From Alkalibacillus filiformis (GTDB lineage Bacteria > Bacillota > Bacilli > Bacillales > Alkalibacillaceae), in the NCBI RefSeq assembly GCF_030814115.1, contig NZ_JAUSUP010000006.1:46686-110685 (forward strand): DNA of 64,000 bases, written 5' to 3'. Below the pieces are notes generated by a model. That model made no database searches. It was not told the DNA's origin and saw only the letters and a list, made by a program, of their open reading frames with translations. A program made the translations under genes and the position numbers. This document shows positions 36,303 to 48,300 of this stretch, in pieces. Within the stretch, counting starts at the first letter, position 1. Each line of letters starts with the position of its first letter.

Positions 36303-36785
36303 ATGGGGTTAGTTAGAATTTTCAAGAACAGCCTGAAGCTTCCAAGCAAAAAGGCTCTATTTTCTCTAAATCGTGAAAGCATGCGGGATACAATGATTTA
36401 CATTCTAGTTTTAATGTTTTTAATTTGTTTACCTGATGCGACTAGAATCACGTATAATTATATAATTGGTGAACGCTCTATTCCAGTTGATTTATTTATT
36501 ACGCAACTCATTATCATTTATCCTTTTTTAGTTGCTTTTTTAATGGTTGCAGGTGTATCGCTTCACGCTGGCATTGCTTATGTAACTCGATCTTTCATGA
36601 GACGTAAGCTTGCTTTTCAACAACTTTGGAAAATGACAGCATACGCACTTACGATCCCTGTAATGTTAACCATTATACTAAGAGCGCTACAATTAGATTC
36701 TATTCTTTTATTAGTTTTACCTTTTATACTATTGCACGTATTGCTATATCAAATGATCACTGTATTCCCTAAACGAAAAACATGA
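36303..36785 (+). CDS. Membrane protein, DUF1189-like
   Basis: This 160-residue protein has four or five membrane helices after a basic N-terminus (FKNSLKLPSKKALFSL). The layout is that of DUF1189/Yip1-like membrane proteins of Bacillales, whose function is unknown. The start is either the ATG at 36303, used here, or the one at 36294, which lies too close to the AGAGG site. It is probably transcribed with the DUF1450 gene. Confidence 0.75.
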   Translation: MGLVRIFKNSLKLPSKKALFSLNRESMRDTMIYILVLMFLICLPDATRITYNYIIGERSIPVDLFITQLIIIYPFLVAFLMVAGVSLHAGIAYVTRSFMRRKLAFQQLWKMTAYALTIPVMLTIILRALQLDSILLLVLPFILLHVLLYQMITVFPKRKT

Positions 36786-36826
36786 GTTGTTTTGAAACCT
36801 ATTCGATTTCAAAACAACTCTTTTTT
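36784..36826. terminator. Bidirectional terminator
   Basis: GAGTTGTTTTGAAA pairs perfectly with TTTCAAAACAACTC around a 9-base loop; T runs follow on the plus strand. It separates two convergent units. Confidence 0.88.
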
Positions 36827-37238
36827 ATGACTCTTTTTCCTCTTTTAACGTTACATAAAAGTGCTTTAACTGCTCATAGTATTGAGCTTGAATATCGACA
36901 ACCAATTGTTCAATGACTTTCTTCGTATGAATATAGTAAGTGAGGTTCTGCCTGTTTAACGCCTTCATCCAATCATGTTCCTTTGCAATGAAATCATATT
37001 GAGCGGATTCTTTAATAGCCTGTCGGTGTGATGACACTTTGACTCCATTTTTAGCGTCTAAATAATCAATGATTGTAGTTAATCCATGCTCTAACGCCAC
37101 TTCAAACATATGAATAAAGCCCGCTTTTTCTAAGTCATCTTCAAATATTTCTTCACTATACTGAGCCAGCATTAGAAAGCTTTGTTCAAACGTATCAAAT
37201 CGCTGTTTCCATCTTAGTTCTTTACTTGACTCCATCAT
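36825..37238 (-). CDS. HI0074-like (HEPN) protein without a nucleotidyltransferase partner
   Basis: This 137-residue helical protein resembles the HI0074 family, the substrate-binding or HEPN partner of small MNT nucleotidyltransferases (HI0073). The core FIHMFEVALEHGLTTIIDYLD and the following S-x-R-x-AIKE-A segment are typical. The HEPN RNase motif, R-N-L-T-x-H in relatives, reads QNLTYY here, so both the arginine and the histidine are replaced. No MNT gene is adjacent; the gene follows an HD hydrolase by 8 bases. It is probably not a working toxin. Confidence 0.72.
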   Translation of the reverse strand: MMESSKELRWKQRFDTFEQSFLMLAQYSEEIFEDDLEKAGFIHMFEVALEHGLTTIIDYLDAKNGVKVSSHRQAIKESAQYDFIAKEHDWMKALNRQNLTYYIHTKKVIEQLVVDIQAQYYEQLKHFYVTLKEEKES

Positions 37239-37246
37239 ATTTCTCC

Positions 37247-37864
37247 TTATAGCTTTGCTTTAATTTCACTAACATCAACATGTGCTTCTTTCATTTTTTG
37301 CTCCGCTTCTTCTTCAATTAAGTCTTTAAGCGTTGTGATCGCTTCATCAAATCCAACATGTCGATCTAATAAGTAACTCATCTCGTACTCAATCTCTAAC
37401 CACGTATTTATAGACGCTTCATTATGTTGAATTTGAGCTTCTAGTTTATCTAGAGCATTAGCGACTTTAGCTTCGTATGTTTCCTTCTCTTCAAACTCAT
37501 ACCATAGTTGTTCAACTTCTTCGCCCAGTTTATGATTTAGTTTTGTTCTAAAACTCTCAATCGCCTTTTGTTCTTGATGTGCTTTAGCCGCTTTCACTTC
37601 TTCATTCGTTAGTGTATCAAAAGCAGGGATATCGCCTGCTTCAATCTCTACTAAATCATGGATTGTAATCATCTTCAACAATTTTAGCATATTAACTTTA
37701 CGTTCTAAAAATGGCTCAATTAAAATGGCCATTAATGACAGACGCCATGTATGTTCAGCTACGCTCTCCCGCCTTCCATTAGATAACCAACTATGACGCA
37801 TTTCACCTTTTAACTTTTCAGCTAAATGAATCACTTCTAATACATTTTTCATCTCCTGCCTCAT
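37247..37864 (-). CDS. HD-domain hydrolase (YfbR/HDDC2-like)
   Basis: This 205-residue protein has the HD signature of the YfbR/HDDC2 group: a first histidine in ESVAEHTWRLSLM, then MITIHDLVEIEAGD, and a late aspartate in ANALDKLEAQIQH. YfbR-type enzymes are 5'-nucleotidases for deoxyribonucleoside monophosphates. The ATG at 37864 follows GGGGGAAGG. It lies 13 bases downstream of the MFS transporter gene and 8 bases upstream of the HI0074-like gene, all on the minus strand. Confidence 0.85.
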   Translation of the reverse strand: MRQEMKNVLEVIHLAEKLKGEMRHSWLSNGRRESVAEHTWRLSLMAILIEPFLERKVNMLKLLKMITIHDLVEIEAGDIPAFDTLTNEEVKAAKAHQEQKAIESFRTKLNHKLGEEVEQLWYEFEEKETYEAKVANALDKLEAQIQHNEASINTWLEIEYEMSYLLDRHVGFDEAITTLKDLIEEEAEQKMKEAHVDVSEIKAKL

Positions 37865-37877
37865 ATACCTTCCCCCT

Positions 37878-39056
37878 CTACACATAAACATTTCGACTAG
37901 CTTTAATGCCAAAGAACGTCATGACAACACATACAATAAGTAAAGTTATGATTGGTCCATTCCAAGAACGTGTTAAATCAAACATAAAACCAATAACAAA
38001 CGGTCCAACTGCTGCTAATAAGTAACCAACTGATTGTGCCATACCAGATAAATTAGCTGCCTGCTTCGCATTACGTGCTCTTAAGCTTAAAAACGTAAGG
38101 GACAAGCCGATTGTCGCCCCTTGTGCAACACCTAATAATACAACACTTGCTACGACGATCCATATATGTCCGCCAATCAAAAGTAATATAAAACCAGGCA
38201 AATACAAAATACCAACGACGATCATAATCGGCTTTTGGTTAACTAAACGGCCAGCTAAGTAAGGTGCAATCATCGTTGACGGTAACCCTACTATTTGTAA
38301 AATAGACACCATCCAGCCTGATAAAGTTAAACTCATACCATCACTATGCAAAATTTCAGGTAACCAAGTAACTAAACAATAAAATAAAAAAGACTGCAAG
38401 CCCATAAATATAGTGACTTGCCAAGCTAACTTAGATGACCAAACAGAACTCTCTGTCGGGTTTACAATTTGTTTATTATTTTCATTTTGATTTGGCTTAA
38501 GTTGAGGAATCCAAAAAATGATCGCCACTATTGTTATGACGCCCCAAAACAACAACGCTCCTTGCCATCCGAAATTCAAATCATGAGCTATTGGAACACT
38601 AATACCTGAAGCAATACTCGCCGCTCCACTCATCGCTAACGTATACATCCCCGTCATAAGACCAACTTGGGCAGCAAATTTATGCTTAACGATACTTGGT
38701 AAAATAACATTACATATAGCAATACCTGAACCAACTAAAAAAGTACCAATAAACAATAACGATACAGCATCTGTCGGTCGAACAACGATTCCAATGCCAA
38801 GCAAAATTAACCCAATAAAAATCGTCCACTCATTACCAAAACGAGCAGACAACTTAGGAGTAAATAAAGATAATCCAGCAAAAGCGAGCAACGGCAAAGT
38901 AGTGAGCAACCCTGCTACACTATTACTGATTCCTATATCCGCTCTTATATCACCAATAATCGGCCCAACCGCTGTAATCGATGGCCTTAAATTAAAAGCA
39001 ACGAATATGATTCCTATAATTAATAATATTGTTTTGAGTTTGTTTTCTTTAAACAT
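37878..39056 (-). CDS. MFS transporter, CynX/NimT family
   Basis: This 392-residue protein has twelve membrane helices and the features of the CynX/NimT branch of the major facilitator superfamily: FVAFNLRPSITAVGPIIGDI in the first helix and LLTTLPLLAFAG in the second. Members move cyanate, nitroimidazoles or unknown small compounds. The substrate is not evident. It heads the three-gene unit with the HD hydrolase and the HI0074-like protein. Confidence 0.88.
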   Translation of the reverse strand: MFKENKLKTILLIIGIIFVAFNLRPSITAVGPIIGDIRADIGISNSVAGLLTTLPLLAFAGLSLFTPKLSARFGNEWTIFIGLILLGIGIVVRPTDAVSLLFIGTFLVGSGIAICNVILPSIVKHKFAAQVGLMTGMYTLAMSGAASIASGISVPIAHDLNFGWQGALLFWGVITIVAIIFWIPQLKPNQNENNKQIVNPTESSVWSSKLAWQVTIFMGLQSFLFYCLVTWLPEILHSDGMSLTLSGWMVSILQIVGLPSTMIAPYLAGRLVNQKPIMIVVGILYLPGFILLLIGGHIWIVVASVVLLGVAQGATIGLSLTFLSLRARNAKQAANLSGMAQSVGYLLAAVGPFVIGFMFDLTRSWNGPIITLLIVCVVMTFFGIKASRNVYV

Positions 39057-39367
39057 ATATTAACCTCTTTGTTTCATACATTCTCCGTTAATTATCATAA
39101 CACGGTAAACTGAACTAATTTATTTAAACTTATTATAACAAATTTCATTAAGAACCATTTAAGATAACCTCTCCACAAAATACTTCGTCAATCCACACTA
39201 TTACCATAAAGCTTTAAATAACGACATTTTTCAATCAATAAATAGCACTACTAAAAAATGAATTAGTAATACTTTGGGTTCATTTGCAACCATTCTTGAA
39301 GGAGATTTGAGAGCTTTAATGAATGTACTATACCAAGGGGATGACTATAATTTTAAGGAGGGTATTT
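39057..39367. other. Intergenic region between divergent MFS and giant protease genes
   Basis: This 311-base AT-rich gap holds the promoters of both divergent genes. A plausible sigma-A promoter for the protease is TTGAGA at 39307-39312 and TATACC at 39329-39334 with a 16-base spacer. The AAGGAGGG ribosome binding site of the protease begins at 39355. I see no riboswitch or small gene here. Confidence 0.45.
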
Positions 39368-42300
39368 ATGAAAAAGCTCAACCGACATAAATGGTTGCAC
39401 TTATTACTCATTATTGTGATTACGTCATCGAGTTTCCTTTCCAATGGTGCGTTCACAATGTCTGCTCAAGCAGATGAAATCGCACAAAACGATGAAACTG
39501 TTGAACAAGAACGAGAACTCGCTTATCAAGAAGAACAACAATCACCTAACAGCATTGAAGAGGAAGACTTATCTTCAATCCTCGATGGATTAGGTTTCGA
39601 ACCTAACCTGCAAGATCCATCTTCTCAAGAAAGACCAAACGCCCCACCGAAAGTTGACCCTAATATTAAGACACAATTAGAACAAAACGAAAAAGTCGAT
39701 GTCATTATTCGATTAACTGAGCAAGAAAATATGAACACACTTTATGAAGAAATTAGTAATCAACCTCGCGAGCAACGAATTGAATCAATTAAACAAAACC
39801 TCCAAGCGAAAGCAGAAACCTCACAAGAATCTTTTATCCGAGAAATTAATCATTCTACTGCAGACGAACAAGTCGAAATTCAAAAGCAATTATGGATTAA
39901 TAATAGTATTGTTGCTACTGTCGACAAAGACGCTTTAGACACCATTGAACAGCACGACGACGTTAACCAAATCACACTCGACAAAGTCATCGAACTCCCA
40001 GAAATTACAATTGAATCAACTGAACCTAGGCTTCCTGAATGGGGATTAGAAAAGATTTCAGCTCCTGATGTATGGGGAGACTATGGAATTAAAGGTGAAG
40101 AAGTTGTTGTTGGAATTATGGACACAGGAGTTGAAGTCGAGCACGAAGCTTTAAAGCACAACTACCGCGGACGAGATGGCAATCATGAATATTCTTGGAT
40201 AGATGTTTCAGGTCACGGATATGACAACCCAACTGATGGTCATGGACATGGAACTCACGTCGCTGGGACTGCTGTTGGCGGTGGCGATGGCGAACCAATT
40301 GGTGTTGCACCAAAAGCCGATTGGATTGCAGCGAAGATTTTTGATGACAGCGGTGCCACAACAACATCAGCTATTCATGAAGCTTTTGAGTGGTTTTTAG
40401 CCCCTGGCGGTGACCCAAGTAAAGCTCCTCACGTCGTTAACAACTCTTGGGGAAATAACAACACTTACAACACTGAGTTTTATGAAGGTGTACAAGCATG
40501 GGTAGCAGCCGGTATTTTTCCTCTTTTCTCAGCTGGTAATAGTGGGCCTGGTGCTGAAACAATTGGTTCACCTGCCAGTTTCCCTGAATCTTATGCCGTT
40601 GGTGCCACAAACATCCACGATCAAGTCGCAAGCTTCTCGAGTCGAGGTCCCGTATTTTGGGAAAATAATGACGGTGAAACTGTCAGATATACTAAACCCG
40701 AAATATCTGCACCTGGACATGAAATCTACTCTGCTTGGCCAGGCGGGGAATACAACACCATTAGTGGAACATCTATGGCAAGCCCACATGTAGCTGGCTC
40801 AATTGCTCTATTACTAAGTTCTAACCCAGATTTAACAATCGATAATATAAAAGATCACCTTGAACGAACAGCTAGAATAGAACCACACATGAGTGAAACT
40901 CCAAATGATTTATATGGATATGGAATTATTAATATTCATCAAGCGGTTACTGAAGTTGCCTTCTCTGGTCAATTAATAGGCCAAGTTTTAAATAAAGAAG
41001 GAGAGCCAGTCCCTGCGACCATTAAATTACCGGAACAAGATTTAACTTACACGCTAGAAGATGACGGTCACATCGACTTAACAATCCAAGAAGGTAATCA
41101 CGAAGTTATTGTTGACGGATTTGGCTACGAAACACTTGAAACAAACATCACCATTGAAAAGGACGATACAACAGAGGTGAACTGGACTCTTTCTTCTTCT
41201 GAACGAGATAACTTAACAGGAGAAGTTTTAAATGAAGATGGTGAACCGGTCTCTTATGCATTTGTTCGACTAAAAGATACACCACTTCAAACCGAAAGAA
41301 CAGACCAAAACGGGCACTTCTCTTTTGAACATTTACCGATCGATACTTATGAATTACAAGTAAGTGGTCAAACATTTGACGGTGTAACAAAAGCTATAAA
41401 TCTAGCAGAAGAACAGCATCTTACAATTGAAGTTCATGAACAATTACAAATGAGCCATGAGGATTGGAGGACAGCTAACCATAACTATGAGCGTAATGCT
41501 GTCTCACCAAATGTTATTGATGAAAACAACTTAGATTTAGATTGGACTTACGATACTGATTCGCGTGGACAAATTCTCTTTTCCACTCCAAGCGCCACCA
41601 ATGACACTATTGTTCTAACAACAGACCGTGGCTGGATTGTAGCTTTAGATGCAAAAACTGGTGAAGAATCCTGGGCTGTACGTTTTGGTAGTACAAACCG
41701 CTCTACACCAACTATTGAGGGTAATATTGTGTACGTTTCTGGCGGTGATGACCAGTCAATCTATGCTTTAGATTTAGAAACTGGGAGTACGATTTGGAGC
41801 CGCTTCATCGGACAAGCTGCTATATATGCATCTCCAATAGTTGAAGGTGACACAATATATGTGAGCTCTGGTCTTAATGATGATGCAACTTTATATGCAT
41901 TGGATAAAAATAGTGGTGATACGTTATGGGCAAACGATTTAGGCGGCTCATCATTTTTCGGGTCTGCCTTAGGTGACGATTATTTATATGTTGGTACCTA
42001 TGATAATCGGACACTACGCGCTTTTGACCCTGATACTGGTGAAGAAGTTTGGACGTTTACGACTGAACAAAATGAAGGGTTTGCATCTAGACCTGTATAC
42101 GAAGACCAAACACTCTATGTAACGAGTGCAAACTTAGATCATGGCTCTGCTACTTTATATGCAATTGATGCTCAATCTGGCGAAGTGTTATGGCAACAGC
42201 AAGGGTTAGGAGACCCACAAGCTGGTTCACCGATTGTTTATGAAGATCTCCTTATTATAAGTTCTTTAGCACAACCGATTTTAAGAGCATTTGATAAAAA

Positions 42301-45300
42301 TACTGGTGAAGAATTATGGAGTAACCAGTCGTATGGAACAAGTTATCACAATGGTGCTGTTAGTAGTAATGGTGTTTTATTCTTAACAAACTCTAACGGT
42401 TCATTTTTCGCAATTGATGTGTACACTGGTGAGGTCATGGATGAATATAATATGCCTAACTACAGCACATCTGGAACTTTAATACTACCTGGTACTGTTA
42501 TCGTGCCAAATGTTACTAGCGTACAATCTTATTCGTCCCCAGGCATACTTACAGGTACGATTACTGACGAAGACGGACAACCTCTTGAAGGGACAGTCAG
42601 TGTAAAAGACACAGATCAATCGGTTGAAGCAAATGAAGATGGGACCTTTACTTTAATGCACCAGCCTGGTGAATATGAAGTAAAAGTTGAGTATTATGGC
42701 AAAGAACAAGTATATGAACACGTGGACTTTGTATCAGGATATGAAGTCGAAAAGGCTTATACATTAACTGATGCACCGGTCGGTTCATTTGAAATAACTG
42801 TTATAGATGAACGAACGAATAATTCACTTGAAGATGTTACTGTAAATTTAACCAACACACCCATTAACGGTAGTACTAATTCAGATGGTGAGTTTCATGA
42901 AGAAGAAGTATACACTGGAAGTTATGACCTTAACCTCCAATTAAACGGCTATGTTGAGATCACTGAAGAAATTGAGATATCAGCTGGTACAGACAATTCG
43001 TTTGAATTCGATTTACAACCTTATGATATAGCCGTTTTAAATGATTTTGAGTCAGAAATAACCAACTTTTTAAACACGAACGGATTTGCGGCTGAAGAGC
43101 GTGATTGGGATGTCACCGAAGACCTGGACCGCTATGACATTCTTTATTTAAATGGTGCTTACACGAGTGGCGGTTGGCAGCCAGATGAAGAAACTTTTAA
43201 TGAATTAGTTGAACAAGCCGAAGCAAATAATGTTCACATCGTATTTGCTGATACTTGGGGACCTAGTTACGGGTCAATTAGGCATTTAGTAGATTACTAT
43301 AATGATCCTGAAGAGATCTCTCACACTTACAATTCTGGAACGGTTTCTATGCAAGTTGACGAATCACACCCAATCTTTGACGGGTATGATGTTGGAGACA
43401 CACTCACGCTCTATGAACAAGGTGGAGATTTCGCTTGGTTCAATGAATACTCTGGCCGTGAGATTAGTAGCATTGGCTCTTCTCAACTTGGCATGGTCGG
43501 AACAGGGGTCGGTTATAAAGCTATTACAGAAGATAGCGCACACCTTTTACTCGCTTCACATGCCGCTTCACCATGGGTATCACCATACCAAGGCTGGCTA
43601 CCTGATATGCAAAATACCTTCTTAAACAGCATCGAATATTTACAAAATGTAGAGTTCGGTGAAGTGAATGGCACAATTGAAGATCAAAGCGGTAATCCAA
43701 TTAGCGCTACAGTAATGGTCGATGAAACGAACCAAACTTTTGAAACTGATGGAGAATTACAGTTCTACCATGATGAAGGTAACTATTCGTTAACAATTAG
43801 ATCAGCAGGATTCGAAACAGAAACATTAGACGTTGAAGTGGAACACGGTGCACCGTTTTCGTTTAGTGCTGAATTGCAATCAACTGATGGAGGTTCCGTG
43901 TCAGGAACAGTCATAAATGAATACACTTCTAACGCCTTGGAAAACGTTGCGGTTGAAGCTGTTAATGATGATGAAGTCATCGCAGAAACGGAAACTGACG
44001 AGACAGGGTACTATGAACTATTAAACTTAGATGAAGGTGATTACGAACTAACATTTTCACTAGAGGGCTACTTAACTGAAACTACTGGCATCGAAGTCGA
44101 ATCAAGCCCTATAACCATTGATCAAACATTAAGAGAAACACCTGACATTGCTGTGTTAGCAGACTACTTCTCTAGTAGTCGTAACTTCCAACATGTATTT
44201 AGCGAATATGGCATTGAGGTTGAGCAGTTAACTTACAATAACGTACACGAACGTGTTGGCGATTTTGATGTTATTTTCATTAATGCTATGAGTAGCTTTT
44301 CATTTGGAGAAGAAGACATTGATGAACTATTTAAATTAGCTGATGAAGAAAAAACTAGTCTAATAATCGGTGAAACTGATTCATCAACTTCTCCACTTCC
44401 AGCTATTGTAGAACATCGAAATGACCCTGAATATAGTGACACCGTAAGTGATACGTCAAATCCATCTGGTTATTTCGTAACTGAAGATCATGACTTGTTC
44501 AGGAATTATGAACAAGGAGAGTTTATTGAATTATTAGTTCCCTCTAATAGTAATATTGGGTACTTCGAGAATTATAGTGGTTACACGATCGCAGAAAGTC
44601 AGCACCAAGGATCGAATCGATATGGTCCTGCAGTAGCTTATAAACCAAGAACAGATTTAAGTGTTGAACTTTTAATGGCTGGTCACGGTTTTTCATTTAG
44701 GCATCACGCTGACCATTACACTGACGAAGCGAAACAACTTTTAATCGACTCAGTCATTTGGGCAGCTCATGCTGAATTTTCAACGATTGATGGAACAGTT
44801 ACAGATGAAGATGGACAACCGTTACTAGCAACCACCCATGTTGTTGGAGAAGAAATCGAAGAAATGACAGATCCTAACTCGGGAGAATTTTCGATTCCTA
44901 TTTTGGATGGGGATTATGAATTAGAAGTCAGTTCATTTGGTTATGAAACTAAAACGGTCTCTGCCTCTGCAGGACAAGATGGCGAACCTTTAAATATTAC
45001 GATGCAAGTGAGTGAAGACGCTGGAACAATTACAGGGCATATTGAAAGCGAAGTGGATGCGAGTGCCATTTCAGATGTGTCGGTTAATTTAGAAGGTTTT
45101 CCAAGATCAACAATTTCAAATACTCAAGGTGCTTATACACTAGAAAACATCGAACCTGGAACTTACTCATTAACATTTGAGTCTGAAGATCATGTCTTAA
45201 AAGAAATTGAGGTAGAGGTACAACCAGGGGAAACTACAACACAAAACATCGAGTTAAAACCATCCCCTACTGTAGGAATTATTGTCGATAACACCTCCTC

Positions 45301-48300
45301 TTCTGGCGTAACGTTAAGTGAGTATCTTGAGGAGAGAGGATATAACACAACAGACCTTTTATACACTGATCTTGATCAGCTTAGTGAAGTTGATTTAATC
45401 TTCGCCAACTCGGATTACGGACATGAGTTCAATCCTACTCAAGAAGAATTTGATCGATTCGTTGAAAGGATAGATGAGGAACAGTTACCTATTATTTGGA
45501 CAGGTCACACCGGTGATAGAGGCGCTATTCGTTTCCTAAATGAATTCGAGAATAACCCTGGTACAGAAATAACTGGACAAGATTCCAATGTTGCCGGTAT
45601 AGCAACTGAAGCTCACCCGATTGTTGAAGGTGTTGAGCTTGAAAACCCATTCCCAATGGAGGCAAGTTTTGACCGTTATTATGCCTTTGATGATTATGAC
45701 GGCGAAAGCATTGCACAAGTTGAAATTGAGGGTGAAAGAATTGGTGATTTAGTCGCGTATAAAGGACGCACTTCTGAATCAGTCGAGATTCTGTTAGGTA
45801 ATATGACGATTAGCCACTTATTCCACCCTGGCGGTGACTTTGATGAAAACAGAGAAACAATTATTAACAATGCCATTCTTTGGGCGTTAGACAATGAGGA
45901 ACCTTTAGCTGGAGACTTACATGGTACTTTAGAAAATGACTTAGACCAAACAATCCAAGGAACTATTACCGTAGCAGAAACAGGGAAAACTGTTACAACT
46001 GATCAGCAAGGTGAATTTTTCTTAGGTTTACCTGCTGGTGATTACACTTTATTAGTCGAAGCTTATGGCCATGAGACGACTGAATTCCAAGTTACTATTG
46101 ATAACGGTTCCGTTTATGATGAAGTGTTTACACTAGAGTCAAATGATGTCGGTGTCATAAGTGGTACAGTATATGATTCACAAACTGAAGAAAGCATTCC
46201 AGGAGCTACGATTAGCTTACTCGGTACACCGATTGAAGTTGAGGCTGATGAGAATGGTTATTATGAAGCTGTTGCGCCAGTTGGCGAATACGATGTTCGC
46301 GCAAACGCACCTGGATATATGGGGCAAACGACTTCTAACGTTGAAGTTGTTAAAGGCGAAGAAGTTACAACTAACTTCTATATGAGTGAGTCAGAAGAAA
46401 TCGCTGTTATAACGACAACGACTAATCAAAGCCGCTTTGACGTGTTGTTTGATGAAATTGGTTATGAAGTCGATTACTTCTCAAGTGCTAATACCGAAGA
46501 ACTTTTAGAAGTAATTGATGAATACGCTCTAATTATCTTCAACAACCGCTCTTCTAGTATAAGTAATGAAGAGTTTCAAGAGTTAATTGATGAAGCAGAT
46601 GAACGTGAGATTAGTATGATCTTTGCCTCACAATTCGGCGGTGGTACGATTGCTGATCTTAGAGATATTTACAATAATCCAGAGTCTGTTAATTGGAGCT
46701 TTGTCCCAGGCCACGTTAATTTAACGGTAGAAACGGGACATCCTTTATTTGCAGGAATTTCAGAAGAAGAATTCAGTATTCTAGAAAGTGGCTCTAGTAA
46801 CCAGCAATATGCCGTTTATAACAATTATAGCGGCACAACAGTTGGTCAAATATCGCATAATGAAGAGGGAAGTTTAGGTGAAGGTATTGGATATGACTTT
46901 AGAACAGCCAATAGCGTCCACCTCCTTCTATCTGGATTACAAGTGGGAACTTATGCAGATGTAGAGTCAAACTGGACAGATGAAGCAAAATTACTCTATG
47001 CTAATTCGATTGACTGGGCAATATCCGCTAGCTTGGGCGAAGTTACTGGTACTGTAACAGACGAAGATGGTAACCCAATTGAACAGGCAACCGTGTCTAT
47101 TCCAGACAATGATCTAGAGGTTGTCACAAACGCAAACGGAGAATACCGCATAGGCGTTGGCAGTGGAACTTATGAAGTAACCGCTCAAGCAACTGGATTT
47201 CATGAGAAAACTCAATCAGTCACAATTGAAGAACAAGGCGATACAGTTGAGTTAAACTTCTCATTAGAAGAAATCGAAGGAACATCAATCTCTGGTGTCA
47301 TTATCGATGATGAGACGAATGAGCCGATTGAAGAAGCGACTGTCACACTAACTAAAGACGATGAAGAGTTAGAAATAACTCAATCGAATGCAGATGGTGA
47401 ATATACTTTCGATCAACTACTTCCTGGTGAATACAGCGTCAGTGTAGAAAAGGATGGCTTTATCGGTTCAGAAAAAGAAGTTACTGTGGAAACAGAACCA
47501 ATCAGCATTGACTTAATGCTTAACAATATTATTGTCGCAGTCATTGACGATCACAACCATGAGTTAGAAAGTTTACTCAATGAACATGACCTTTTCTCTG
47601 AATCAGTTAGTTGGGATGTATTAGATCGCATCGAACAATTCGAACTCGTTGTCGTCAATAGTAACCAAGCTGATGATGAACAAGTTGAACAATTAATCGA
47701 ACGAACTGATGAACTGGAAATCAGTGTTATGTTCTTAGGAACTTGGGGGCAAAATGACGGTTCGATTCACTTGCTTGAACAATATGCTGGATACCCTACT
47801 CATGACCAGCACGGTTATGATGAAGGTGAAGTAATCTTAAAACTAGGTGAGGTAGACCACCCTATTTTCAATGATTTGCCTGACTCTTTCGTCATACACG
47901 GAGAAGGAAGTCCATACTCAACGTTTAGGGACTATCCTGGTTCTAATCTTGCTAACCTTATTGTTAATGATGAGGACTTAGGGACTGCCATAGCTTATGA
48001 GTATCGTAGCGAACAATCCATCCATCTTTTATTATCATCTTTTGCTGCAACTAACATGATTGCACCAACTTATGGTTGGACGGAAGACGCTAAAACACTA
48101 TTTGTACAATCTGCTCAATATGCTATGGAAGCTGAGACAGAGTTTGAAGAACCATCAAAGCCAGCCTTTGATGAGGAACAAATTCGTACAAATGAGCGAG
48201 GAGTTGAAATCACTGGAACTTCAGACCCTAATGTGACGATCAACATCTACGAAAAGAAAGATGACCATGAGTCATTGGTCAAAACGGTTACTTCTGATGA

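Noticed and set aside
36825..37864. HD hydrolase plus HEPN-like gene considered as a toxin-antitoxin or defence pair
   Set aside because: The HEPN catalytic residues are replaced, there is no MNT antitoxin, and the HD protein looks like a housekeeping nucleotidase.
43302..43625. 107-codon frame inside the giant subtilase gene
   Set aside because: It overlaps the subtilase in another frame and has no ribosome binding site or plausible domain.
43025..48130. Repeat region considered as a CRISPR array or recent tandem duplication
   Set aside because: The repeat step is over 1.1 kb, the DNA copies differ strongly and the frame is maintained throughout, so it is an old protein domain repeat.
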